From positions 1 to 64,000 of the forward strand of contig JAJSAL010000173.1 in the NCBI GenBank assembly GCA_024274705.1: a stretch of 64,000 bases of DNA. The letters are read 5' to 3'. Below are positions 25,123 to 33,664 of the stretch, one piece after another; position 1 is the stretch's first letter, and every line of letters begins with the position of its first letter. Origin of the DNA: Spirochaetota bacterium (GTDB taxonomy: Bacteria > Spirochaetota > Spirochaetia > SPDA01 > JAJSAL01). Below the pieces are notes generated by a model, which was not told the origin of the DNA, did no database searches, and was given only the letters and a program-made list of their open reading frames with translations. A program made the position numbers and the translations under genes.

Positions 25123-26280
25123 ATGTCATACCTGTTGCGATTTTTAGACCAAAAAAAGGGAAGTTTCTTTCTTTTTGGACCAAGAGGGACGGGAAAATCC
25201 ACGTGGCTTCGATGGAAATATCCGGATGCCGCCTGGATAGATCTCCTGGACACTGAAAGTGAACGGAAATACAGTGCCAGGCCGGAAAGAGTGAAAGACT
25301 TTGTGAATGCCAACAGAAGTAAGGGGACCATAATAATCGATGAAATCCAGAAAGTTCCCCAGTTGCTTTCTCTGGTTCATCAGCAGATAGAACTGGATAA
25401 ATCTATCCGGTTTGTTCTTACCGGATCAAGCGCACGAAAACTCAAACAATCCGGTGTGGATCTTCTTGCCGGTAGGGCGATTCACCGGCAGATGCATCCC
25501 TTTATGGCGGCTGAGCTCGGTTCGTTATTTAACCTCGAAAAGAACCTGAAACTGGGGATGGTTCCTCTGGTTCTTTTTTCCGGGACTCCGGCAGAGACGC
25601 TCAAAGGGTATATCGATCTTTACATACAGCAGGAAGTGAAGACCGAGGGATTGGTAAGAAGATTGGACGATTTTAATCGATTCCTGGAGATTATCTCACT
25701 GTCTCACGGTCAGCTGCTCAATGTTACTTCCATCGCACGAGAATGCACGGCTTCCCGTAACACGGTGGAATCGTATATTACTATTTTAGAAGATCTGTTA
25801 ATCGCCGTCCGCATACCTGTCTTCACCCGCAGAGCCAAGCGTGCAATGGCAGCCCACGCAAAATTCTATTTTTTCGATTGCGGAGTATTCCGGTCTGTCC
25901 GCCCTTCCGGGCCCCTCGATTCGGAAAGTGAGATTGGCGGACCATCCCTGGAGGGACTCGTGCTTCAGCATCTCCGTGCCTGGATAGATTACCAGGCAGC
26001 TGATATGAAGATATATTTCTGGCGTACCCAGGCGGGCAGTGAAGTAGATTTTGTCCTGTATGGAAACAACGGCTTTTTTGCCATTGAAGTGAAGAACAGC
26101 ACTTTTATTCGAAAAGCCGACCTTCGTGGATTAAAAACCTTTCACCATGATTATCCCGAATCACGGGCCATATGTCTCTATCGAGGAGAAGAGACTATAG
26201 AAGAGGACCGTGTCCTGTGCATGCCGGTAGAAACCTTCCTTAAATCCCTGCACCCTGATCAGCCGATCTTTCCCATGTAG
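25123..26280 (+). CDS. AAA family ATPase with DUF4143 domain
   Basis: A 385-aa P-loop protein. The Walker A GPRGTGKSTWLRW is near residue 20, Walker B-like IIIDEIQKVP near 70, and a sensor-like FVLTGSSARKL near 100. The C-terminal DUF4143 half contains the winged-helix-like SIARECTASRNTVESYI segment and a restriction-endonuclease-like end (GSEVDFVL ... FAIEVKNS). Such proteins are common, often horizontally mobile and functionally obscure; defence or regulatory roles have been suggested. The 3' end overlaps the convergent fumarate reductase gene by 22 bp. A truncated relative lies at 58217-58837. Confidence 0.85.
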   Translation: MSYLLRFLDQKKGSFFLFGPRGTGKSTWLRWKYPDAAWIDLLDTESERKYSARPERVKDFVNANRSKGTIIIDEIQKVPQLLSLVHQQIELDKSIRFVLTGSSARKLKQSGVDLLAGRAIHRQMHPFMAAELGSLFNLEKNLKLGMVPLVLFSGTPAETLKGYIDLYIQQEVKTEGLVRRLDDFNRFLEIISLSHGQLLNVTSIARECTASRNTVESYITILEDLLIAVRIPVFTRRAKRAMAAHAKFYFFDCGVFRSVRPSGPLDSESEIGGPSLEGLVLQHLRAWIDYQAADMKIYFWRTQAGSEVDFVLYGNNGFFAIEVKNSTFIRKADLRGLKTFHHDYPESRAICLYRGEETIEEDRVLCMPVETFLKSLHPDQPIFPM

Positions 26281-27884
26281 TCCGGCAGGAGGATCGGGGA
26301 TATCCGGTCTGTTTTAATCCCGGCGTCCGCCAGTTCCCGGTGATACCGCCTCAGGTGATCCAGGGTAAGTGTTCCAAAGGAGGTTTTCCCCGCGTACTCG
26401 GCAGTGCTGTTCCCGCTCCGTATGCCGAACACCACGATGTCCAGGAGGGAGTTTCCCATCAGCCGGTTCCGGCCGTGGACCCCTCCGGTCACTTCCCCTG
26501 CCGCGAAGAGGCCCCTGACCGGTGTTTCGCCGCTGCTGTTGATGGTAAGACCGCCGTTCTGGTAGTGCAGGGTAGGGTAAACCAGCATGGGCTCTTTCGA
26601 AATGTCGATGCCGTGGCGTATGAACTGCCGGTACTTGGCCGGAAAATTGGTCTTGACAAATCCCTCGCCCTTGAGGATCTCTATCATGGGAGAATCGAGC
26701 CACACCCCGAACCTGCCGGTAGGGGTGGTTACCCCCTTCCCCCGGTCTCCGCACTCCCTGATGATGGCGGAGGATTCCACGTCCCTCGGTTCCAAGGGAT
26801 ACACGAACTGTTCCCCTTCGATGTTGAGGAGCTGTGCTCCCGAGCCCCGTACCTTCTCGGTGATCAGGAGGCCTACATTCTGCTCGGGGTAGGCGATACC
26901 CGTGGGATGTATCTGGCTGGAATCCATGTAACGGAAAGGAACACCCGCCCGGTAGGCAATGACGATTCCGTCCGCTGTGGCGCCGTAGTGATTGGTCGTG
27001 GGAAATCCCTGGATGTGGAGCCTGCCGAACCCGCCGGTAGCGATGATCACAGCTTTCGCCTTTACAAGGAGAAACCTGCCGGTCTCCATGTTGTACATGA
27101 TACCGCCGGTAACTTCGCCGTCTCCCCCGGTTGTAAGCTCCACCACCGGGGAGAACTCGATCACCTGTATCGAGTCCCTCCTGTTCTTTACCTCGTCCCT
27201 TAAGACCCGCATGATGGCCGCACCGGTCATGTCCCCGGCGGAATGCATCCTTTTCCGGCTGGTCCCTCCGCCGTGGAGTACCTTCATCACTCCGTCGTTT
27301 TCCTTGTCGAACATCACCCCTTCCTTTTCCAGCCATATGAGGGCTTTCGGCGCGTCCGATGTTAAAGCTTTCAGCAGTTCCGGATCATTGGTAAAGTGGC
27401 CGCCTCCCATGGTGTCCAGGTAGTGCCGTGCAGGAGAGTCCTGGGGCTTACTTGCGCCCTGTATTCCCCCTTCCGCCATCATGGTATTGGCGTCACCGAT
27501 CCTGAGTTTTGTCGCCATGAGAACCGACATTCCCCGGTTGGCCGCAGTGAGGGCGGCAGACGCAGCGGCTCCGCCTCCGCCGACAATGAATATATCGGTC
27601 TCGTAATGGACCGTCCCGGTATCGAAGGTATCCGGATCCACCATGCTTCGGGCTTCAAGGATTTCCGCGACTTCGTTCTGTACAGCCTCTCCCCTGTTCG
27701 GTCCGAAATTGACCGGCCTTTTCGTTCCGTCCATATAGTCCGGATGATATTGTTTTAAAAAGGAATCTACATCCTCCTGGGGAAGACGGGCATGGTGTTT
27801 CCCTTCTTTTGCATCCTGGACCCTTTTACGTCTCGACTTTTCAACGTTCCTGATGAGATTCTTCATGTATTCCACGTAAGGCAT
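26259..27884 (-). CDS. Soluble fumarate reductase / succinate dehydrogenase flavoprotein (TfrA-like)
   Basis: A 541-aa FAD protein of the FrdA/SdhA/TfrA family. The FAD motif IFIVGGGGAAASAAL is near residue 98, after an unusual ~90-residue charged N-terminal extension. Catalytic landmarks are present: SSQIHPTG, TLHYQNGGLTI, and GVHGRNRLMGNSLLDIVVFG. The covalent-FAD histidine of membrane FrdA/SdhA (SHTVAAQGG) is replaced by Asn (ANTMMAEGG), so FAD should be non-covalent, as in soluble fumarate reductases. ATG 27884 is chosen because AAGGAG lies upstream. It is the last gene of the ten-gene Hdr operon and no membrane anchor subunit is encoded, so electrons must come from the soluble Hdr proteins. 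Confidence 0.85.
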   Translation of the reverse strand: MPYVEYMKNLIRNVEKSRRKRVQDAKEGKHHARLPQEDVDSFLKQYHPDYMDGTKRPVNFGPNRGEAVQNEVAEILEARSMVDPDTFDTGTVHYETDIFIVGGGGAAASAALTAANRGMSVLMATKLRIGDANTMMAEGGIQGASKPQDSPARHYLDTMGGGHFTNDPELLKALTSDAPKALIWLEKEGVMFDKENDGVMKVLHGGGTSRKRMHSAGDMTGAAIMRVLRDEVKNRRDSIQVIEFSPVVELTTGGDGEVTGGIMYNMETGRFLLVKAKAVIIATGGFGRLHIQGFPTTNHYGATADGIVIAYRAGVPFRYMDSSQIHPTGIAYPEQNVGLLITEKVRGSGAQLLNIEGEQFVYPLEPRDVESSAIIRECGDRGKGVTTPTGRFGVWLDSPMIEILKGEGFVKTNFPAKYRQFIRHGIDISKEPMLVYPTLHYQNGGLTINSSGETPVRGLFAAGEVTGGVHGRNRLMGNSLLDIVVFGIRSGNSTAEYAGKTSFGTLTLDHLRRYHRELADAGIKTDRISPILLPDYMGKIG

Positions 27885-27921
27885 GGTATTTTCGTCTCCT
27901 TCCAAAAGGTTGTATCTGCCG

Positions 27922-28635
27922 TTATACAGGTTCGATGTCCCGGTCTTTATAGAGCTGTATCAATTTCTCCTCTGAAGCCCCGGTGAGGGATTCGAATTCT
28001 TCTTCGAAAGCGCCTTCTGCTATCTCTTTTACCCTCAACGGCAGGTCCGGCGCTTCCGGAACTATGTGCCGGGCGTACAGCCTCCTTGCGAGTACGCCGA
28101 TGTGGTACTGGACAATTTCCGCCGGGCAACGGGACGCGCAGAGGCCGCACATGATGCACTCAAAAGAAAGCTCTGCGGCCTTTTTTATATCGCCCCTAAG
28201 GGCCGCGTTTACGTACTCCATCACCTTGATATCCTGGGGGCATATCTTCCCGCAGGAATTACAGCTTACGCACCGGGCGATTTCCGGATAGTACCGGAGT
28301 ATGGTATTCACCGTGGGCTTAAGCTTTTCAAGATCATACACAGCCTTGTTTGCTGGAAAGAAGGGAATCTGGGTAAGGAACATGCCCTCTTCCACTACGG
28401 TCTGGCAGGCAAGTCCTACTTTTATCCTGTAGTCCCCTTCCGTCCGGTAAACCGTGGCGCAGGCACCGCAGATGCCTCCTCTGCAGCCGCACCCCAGGAG
28501 CATCTTGTAACCGGAATACTCAAAGGCTTTCAATATCGTTGCAGTAGAAGGAACAGCGTACTCTTTCCCCATGATGTAGATGGGAATCAAGTGCATGTCT
28601 TCCTTCCGGTCCCTCTCTTCGATCTTTTCGCTCAT
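27922..28635 (-). CDS. Fumarate reductase / succinate dehydrogenase iron-sulfur subunit
   Basis: A 237-aa FrdB/SdhB/TfrB-type protein. The N-terminal plant-ferredoxin fold has a [2Fe-2S] ligand set GCGCRGGICGAC with a later Cys77. The C-terminal domain has two cysteine clusters, CVSCNSCGKICPQD and CIMCGLCASRCPAE. Unlike methanogen TfrB, no HdrB-like CCG domain is fused; that function may be supplied by the HdrB encoded in the same operon. It lies 37 bp upstream of the flavoprotein gene and 19 bp after the tandem HdrA gene. There is no anchor subunit. Confidence 0.87.
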   Translation of the reverse strand: MSEKIEERDRKEDMHLIPIYIMGKEYAVPSTATILKAFEYSGYKMLLGCGCRGGICGACATVYRTEGDYRIKVGLACQTVVEEGMFLTQIPFFPANKAVYDLEKLKPTVNTILRYYPEIARCVSCNSCGKICPQDIKVMEYVNAALRGDIKKAAELSFECIMCGLCASRCPAEIVQYHIGVLARRLYARHIVPEAPDLPLRVKEIAEGAFEEEFESLTGASEEKLIQLYKDRDIEPV

Positions 28636-28654
28636 ACGAACCCCCGAACTGTAG

Positions 28655-31600
28655 TTATATCAAAAGAGTTTCAAATTCAGTCATGATCTGTTTGTTGGTA
28701 AAACCGGCCACATCGACGGCGCCGCTGAAACAGGTGGACGCGCATCCTCCGCATCCTTTGCAGAGCAATGGGTTCACCACCGCCGTCTCCTTTTCCGGAT
28801 CAAGTTCTATAGCATTGAAGGGGCACACCTGTACACATATACCGCAGGCGCTGCAGGCCTGTTCATTGATCTTTGCGGTAAATGCTTCCGCAGAAAGGGT
28901 TTCCTTAGTCAGATAGGTGAGGGCCCTTCCTGCCGCGGCCATGGCGCCTGTAACAGACTCTTCCACTGTTTTCGGTCCGTGGGCCAGGCCGCAGAGGAAT
29001 ATCCCTTCTGTTGCAAAATCGACAGGCCGCAGTTTCACATGGGCCTCTAGGAAATACCGGTCTTCATCCAGGGGGACTTTCAAGAGCCGTGACAGCTCCG
29101 GGTTGTCTTCCCCTGCGTCGATGCCCACGCTTAAGACCAGCAGGTCCGCAGGGAGGATGATTTCTCTCCTAAGCAATTCATCATAACAGCGGACCTCCCG
29201 GTTTCCCTGTTCATTGGTTGCCGACTCGGGCTTCATCGTTTCCGGGTACCGGATAAAAACGACTCCCTCATTTCGGGCTTCGGTGTAGAAAGCTTCGGAA
29301 AGACCATACGTACGGATATCCCGGAAGAGTACGTATACATCTTTCCCCGGGAAGGCCCTCTTCAGTCTGCGGGCGTTGTGTACTGCCTGCCCGCAGCAGA
29401 CCCGGCTGCAGTAATTACGGTCTCCTTCCCGGGAATCCACGCACTGTAGCATTACAATAGAATCGGCCAGCATGATGAGGGGATGATCGTGGGATATCAT
29501 GCAGTTCAGTTCCCTCTGGGTGACCACCCCATTGTCCACGCCGTACCCGTAGCTGGTTGTTCTGTGCTCCCCGGCCCCGGCGGCGACAATCACCGCTCCT
29601 ATATTCACATTCTCTTCTGCGTCATTGTTGTCCAGCACAGCGGTAAAATTGCCCACGTATCCGGAGGAGCGGCTGAGAGTAGTGTTCAAGTGGACCTGGA
29701 TGTGCCGGTGCTCCTGGATCCGGGTTATGATGTTGTCCAGGTACTCTGGCATGTCCCCGATTTTAGAGGTAGAGTACATGTGACAGGCGTTGCCCCCCAA
29801 GGTATCCGATTTTTCCACGAGATGAACCGGATATCCGCTGTCTGCCACAGTAAGGGCCGCGGACATACCTGAGATGCCGCCTCCTATGACCAGACAGCTT
29901 TTTTGGACCGCCGTTTCTGTTTCTGCAAGGGGGGAGAGCAGTCTTACCCTGGCAACGGCCATATTCACCAGATCCACAGCTTTCCTGGTCGCATCAGCCG
30001 GTTTAGACTGGTGCACCCAGGAACACTGGTCCCTGATATTGGTCATGTGCATGAGGTACTTGTTGAGACCGGCCTCACGGATGGCGGAGCGGAAGAGGGA
30101 TTCGTGGGTCCGGGGAGAACAGGAAGCCACAACCACACGGTTGACCCCTTTCCGCCGGATCTCCTGTACGAGAAACGTAAGGGAATCTTTTGCGCAGGCG
30201 TAGATTGTATCCAGGGCAAAGACAACGTTCCTTAATGTTTTTACCTTTTCTACGACAGCAGGCACGTCCACCACAGAACTGATGTTAGTACCGCACCTGC
30301 ACACCACCACCCCGATCCTGGGCGGGATGCCCCTGACGTCGATTTCGGGGATTACTGTGTCGCCGGTTTTATAAACTGCGTCCGGTTCGTATTCGTCCCG
30401 GCCGTTCCCCCTGGCCCGTTTTCTGAGCAGCCTGGCTGCCGATCCTGCACCGGCGCTGGCGGAGACAACGGTTTCCGGAATATCCATGGGTCCTGTGATC
30501 GAGCCACAGGCGAATATCCCTTCCACGCTGGTTGAAGTCCTGTCATAGGGGGACACCAGGGGGAACCCTGAATTGTCCTTCACTATTCCCGCCTGGTCCA
30601 GGAGGTTTCTCACCGAGGGGGAGGTGCGGATCCCGATGGAAAGGACAACCAGGTCGAATTCTTCTGTTCTATGGGTCCCGTCAGGTCTTAAGTACATGAT
30701 GTTCAGGTTTCCGCTCTCCGGGTCCTCCTGGATTTCTGATACCCGGCTCCGGATGTATCGCACATCGTATTCATGCTTCGCCCTCTCTACGTACCGGTCG
30801 AACCCTTTTCCATAAGTACGGAGATCGATGTAAAAAATCGTCGATTCTGCTGAGGCCGCGTGTTCCCTGGTGATGATGGCATCTTTCGTTGCCTGCATAC
30901 AGCAGAAGGATGAGCAGTAGGAGTTGTTCCCATTTTGTTGATCCCGGGACCCGACGCACTGGATAAAGGCGATCCTCTCCGGTTCTTTCCCGTCAGATGG
31001 CCGCATGATGTGTCCGCCGGTGGGACCTGAAGCGCTTAAGTACCGTTCGTATTCGATACTGGTGATCACGTTGGGATAGATGTGATACCCGTATTCCGGC
31101 CGAATACGGGGAGGGTACTCCTCGGTTCCCGAGGAGAGGATTACCGCGTCAAAAACGTGCTCAGATATGCGATCCTGGTCCTCATAATCGATGGCTTTCG
31201 CCTCGCACACTTTACTGCAAACACCGCACTTCCCCTTATTAAGATAGAGGCAGTGCTCTTTTTCGATCCGGTATATCGCCGGAACTGCCTGGGCATAGGG
31301 AATATGGATACATTTCGTTTCTGTAATACCGCGGTTGAACAGGTCGGGAATCCTGACGGGGCATTTTTCAGCACACATTCCGCAGGCAGTGCATTTTTCC
31401 GGATCGACAAAACGGGCTTTTTCCCGGATGCGGGCGGAAAACCTTCCTTCCCTCTTTTCCAGGTGCTCTATGCTCGAAAAGGAAAGGATGTCAACAAGAG
31501 GGTGACTGGAGAGTTCGATAAGCTTCGGCGAGAGAATACAGGTGGAGCAGTCGTTTGTGGGAAATGTTTTGTCCAGTTGGGCCATCCGGCCGCCGATACT

Positions 31601-31705
31601 GGGAGCTTCCTCTACAACACTCACCCGTACACCCATCTGGGCAAGGTCCAGAGCTGCCTGAACTCCCGCGATGCCGCCGCCTATGACGAGAACTCTGTTA
31701 TCCAT
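28655..31705 (-). CDS. HdrA-like protein, tandem (double) flavoprotein
   Basis: A 1016-aa soluble protein made of two HdrA units. Unit 1 (1-~455) has FAD motif VLVIGGGIAGVQAAL, a ferredoxin pair (CTACGMCAEKCP and CGVCSKVCEAKA) and the HdrA signature FIQCVGSRD. Unit 2 starts with the HdrA N-domain (IGVVVCRCGTNISSVVDV, near 470), then a second FAD motif (CLVIGGGISGMSAAL, near 615), MLQCVDSREG, and a C-terminal bacterial ferredoxin (CSACGICVQVCP, CKGCGGCASTC). HdrA is the flavin-based electron-bifurcating subunit of heterodisulfide reductases. It overlaps the upstream HdrC-like gene by 8 bp and directly precedes the fumarate reductase pair, so it is the likely immediate partner of FrdAB. Confidence 0.88.
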   Translation of the reverse strand: MDNRVLVIGGGIAGVQAALDLAQMGVRVSVVEEAPSIGGRMAQLDKTFPTNDCSTCILSPKLIELSSHPLVDILSFSSIEHLEKREGRFSARIREKARFVDPEKCTACGMCAEKCPVRIPDLFNRGITETKCIHIPYAQAVPAIYRIEKEHCLYLNKGKCGVCSKVCEAKAIDYEDQDRISEHVFDAVILSSGTEEYPPRIRPEYGYHIYPNVITSIEYERYLSASGPTGGHIMRPSDGKEPERIAFIQCVGSRDQQNGNNSYCSSFCCMQATKDAIITREHAASAESTIFYIDLRTYGKGFDRYVERAKHEYDVRYIRSRVSEIQEDPESGNLNIMYLRPDGTHRTEEFDLVVLSIGIRTSPSVRNLLDQAGIVKDNSGFPLVSPYDRTSTSVEGIFACGSITGPMDIPETVVSASAGAGSAARLLRKRARGNGRDEYEPDAVYKTGDTVIPEIDVRGIPPRIGVVVCRCGTNISSVVDVPAVVEKVKTLRNVVFALDTIYACAKDSLTFLVQEIRRKGVNRVVVASCSPRTHESLFRSAIREAGLNKYLMHMTNIRDQCSWVHQSKPADATRKAVDLVNMAVARVRLLSPLAETETAVQKSCLVIGGGISGMSAALTVADSGYPVHLVEKSDTLGGNACHMYSTSKIGDMPEYLDNIITRIQEHRHIQVHLNTTLSRSSGYVGNFTAVLDNNDAEENVNIGAVIVAAGAGEHRTTSYGYGVDNGVVTQRELNCMISHDHPLIMLADSIVMLQCVDSREGDRNYCSRVCCGQAVHNARRLKRAFPGKDVYVLFRDIRTYGLSEAFYTEARNEGVVFIRYPETMKPESATNEQGNREVRCYDELLRREIILPADLLVLSVGIDAGEDNPELSRLLKVPLDEDRYFLEAHVKLRPVDFATEGIFLCGLAHGPKTVEESVTGAMAAAGRALTYLTKETLSAEAFTAKINEQACSACGICVQVCPFNAIELDPEKETAVVNPLLCKGCGGCASTCFSGAVDVAGFTNKQIMTEFETLLI

Positions 31706-32117
31706 TCTGCTCCCTTTTGTCTGGAAAAAGGTTTTTAATCAGAGATCGCCGCTGGTCCTGAGCCTGCTTTTCCGAATCCTTAAGTTCTTCCACCAGGCCG
31801 GGGTTGGTGTATCCTTCTTCCACAGCTATCTTCCGGAGGACCCTCATAAGTTCCGGAAACCGGACATCCTGGGGGCACCTGACATAGCACCGGTAGCAGG
31901 TCATGCAGTACCAGATAAGACTGGAACTTAAGACCTCTTCTTTCAACCCTAAGAGTATCATGTGGATGATTTTCCTGGGACTGTATTCCGGTTCCACTTC
32001 GCTTACAGGACAGGAGAGGGTACAAGTACCGCATGCGAAACACCGGTTTACAAACTCGCCCCCGGGATACCTGGCCACCTGGTATTTGAAATCAGCTTCT
32101 TTTGTTTTCTCATTCAC
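31698..32117 (-). CDS. HdrC-like iron-sulfur protein
   Basis: A 139-aa protein with two [4Fe-4S] motifs: CFACGTCTLSCPVSE near residue 22 and CMTCYRCYVRCPQDVRFPEL near 71. This is the HdrC architecture, a relay between the HdrA flavin and HdrB. It overlaps both neighbours (8 bp each), showing tight translational coupling between the FdhB/FrhB-like gene and the tandem HdrA gene. It is the second HdrC of the operon and no second HdrB accompanies it, so it may relay electrons to FrdB instead. Confidence 0.85.
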   Translation of the reverse strand: MNEKTKEADFKYQVARYPGGEFVNRCFACGTCTLSCPVSEVEPEYSPRKIIHMILLGLKEEVLSSSLIWYCMTCYRCYVRCPQDVRFPELMRVLRKIAVEEGYTNPGLVEELKDSEKQAQDQRRSLIKNLFPDKREQNG

Positions 32118-33231
32118 GGTTTACATCCTCCACTTCCGGCAGTTCCTGTTCCTTGAAGGTGACTACCGGGAGTTTTTCGTCTATGTCCCGGCCTGCCTGG
32201 TAATCGAAGAGCATCTGCACCTCCCGGCTCATGAGGTTGTAGATCCGGCTTAAGGGTATCCCCGAGGGACATGCCTGTTCGCAGAGGCCGCAGGAAACGC
32301 AGGAAGAAGCCATATGGTTCATCTTTGTCAGGTGAAAGAGGAGGGTGTCCACCGGCATGGTGAGTTTCCCTTTCTTCCTGGCCCTGGCAAGGTGACGCAT
32401 GGATGAGTATCCCATCTTTTCCGGTGTGAGAAGGCACTCCTTGCAGTAGCAGATTGGACACACGTCTCTGCAGTTGTAGCACCGGATACAGGTACTAATC
32501 AGGTCAAGAAGAGCTCCGATCTCTTCCGGCTGGTTTTCCCGCTTCCGTACCGTAATCGCTTCGAGGATTTTCTCCCGTATCGATGAATCAGCGGGTTTAT
32601 CCGGTTCGAACCCCTGGATGAGCTCTTTCCCCTTTTCTGAAAGGACGGTTACTGCCAGGTCACTGCTGTCGGTTCCTATCCAGGAGATATTCAGGTCCCC
32701 GCTGGCGGCGTAGAATCCGTCGCACATGGTACAGGCGGCCCTTAAGCCGGGTGAGTCGGCATCGGCAAAACCACCCATGAGCTCAGAGGTCATGGTTTCC
32801 ATGTCCCTCTTTTGATCTTCGAGCTGATGGTGAAATTCCGTAACCGGAAAGGTACCGGGGCAGTCGAAACCGATGAGATAGAAATGGTCCGGGCTCACTT
32901 GGTTGAGCTTGGCGAGCTCTATCGTTGCCCTCACTTCACAGGGCCTTAAGAGGACTGCGATCCTGTCTTCCCGGCCGCTGTCGCCTAAGTCCCGGGTTAG
33001 CTCCGAGACGATGCGGGCGGCATTGACTGTTTGAACAGGGATATAGGGATTCATGAGCTTAAGATGGACCGGATCCGCGGCAAGAACCGGGACTGCGCTT
33101 CTCTGCTCCGGATCACCGATCATGGTGAGAACCCCATCTACTTTCTGCTCCGCGAGAAGATGTGCAAAAAGCGTTTTCAGTTTTTCCAGACCATCTTTAC
33201 CGTCGATGTTCAAGCTGTACATTTCCATCAT
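32110..33231 (-). CDS. FdhB/FrhB-like iron-sulfur protein of the Hdr assembly
   Basis: A 373-aa protein of the coenzyme F420 hydrogenase/dehydrogenase beta (FrhB/FdhB) superfamily. The VLLRPCEVRATIELAKL and HFYLIGFDCPGTFP segments are the family signature, and CTMCDGFY follows. The C-terminal third has two ferredoxin clusters, CIRCYNCRDVCPICYCKECL and CVSCGLCEQACPSG. Relatives act as electron-input modules in Hdr clusters. Whether it binds flavin and accepts electrons from NAD(P)H, formate or F420H2 cannot be read here. It follows mvhD with one base between stop and start. Confidence 0.78.
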   Translation of the reverse strand: MMEMYSLNIDGKDGLEKLKTLFAHLLAEQKVDGVLTMIGDPEQRSAVPVLAADPVHLKLMNPYIPVQTVNAARIVSELTRDLGDSGREDRIAVLLRPCEVRATIELAKLNQVSPDHFYLIGFDCPGTFPVTEFHHQLEDQKRDMETMTSELMGGFADADSPGLRAACTMCDGFYAASGDLNISWIGTDSSDLAVTVLSEKGKELIQGFEPDKPADSSIREKILEAITVRKRENQPEEIGALLDLISTCIRCYNCRDVCPICYCKECLLTPEKMGYSSMRHLARARKKGKLTMPVDTLLFHLTKMNHMASSCVSCGLCEQACPSGIPLSRIYNLMSREVQMLFDYQAGRDIDEKLPVVTFKEQELPEVEDVNRE

Positions 33232-33232
33232 C

Positions 33233-33658
33233 CTATATTGCCAGTTTTTCCCTTAAGGGGTTCGGTCCCAGTTTTTTTATGTGGTCCACGATGTCCCGTA
33301 CGGTTTCCGCGAAATACGCCCCTTCGCTGGCGCTGATCCACCGGAGCCACACCCGTTCCGGTTCGAGGCCTGACTTTTCCAGTATCTTTTTCAGCGCCGC
33401 CACCCTTCTCCGGGCTTTGTAGTTTCCATTCAGGTAGTGGCAGTCGCCGGGATGACACCCGCCTATGAGTACCCCATCCGCTCCCTCTAACAGCACTTTG
33501 AGCACATAGGTGGGGTCCAGGGCGCCGCTGCACATGAGACGGATGATGCGGATATTTGCCGGGTACTGCATCCGGGAGGTTCCTGCAAGGTCAGCCCCTG
33601 CATAGGTACACCAGTTACAGAGAAATGCTATTATTTTCGGCTCAAAATTGTCTTCCAT
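33233..33658 (-). CDS. mvhD: MvhD-like [2Fe-2S] electron-transfer protein
   Basis: A 141-aa MvhD/HdrD-delta family protein. Its cysteines occur as FLCNWCTYAGAD, RLMCSG and GCHPGDCHY, the standard ligand pattern for the [2Fe-2S] cluster that delivers electrons from an input enzyme (hydrogenase or formate dehydrogenase in methanogens) to HdrA. No hydrogenase is encoded nearby; the adjacent FdhB/FrhB-like gene and the NfnB-like domain of the upstream protein are the candidate donors. It lies 6 bp after the HdrA/NfnB fusion gene. Confidence 0.9.
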   Translation of the reverse strand: MEDNFEPKIIAFLCNWCTYAGADLAGTSRMQYPANIRIIRLMCSGALDPTYVLKVLLEGADGVLIGGCHPGDCHYLNGNYKARRRVAALKKILEKSGLEPERVWLRWISASEGAYFAETVRDIVDHIKKLGPNPLREKLAI

Positions 33659-33664
33659 AATAGT

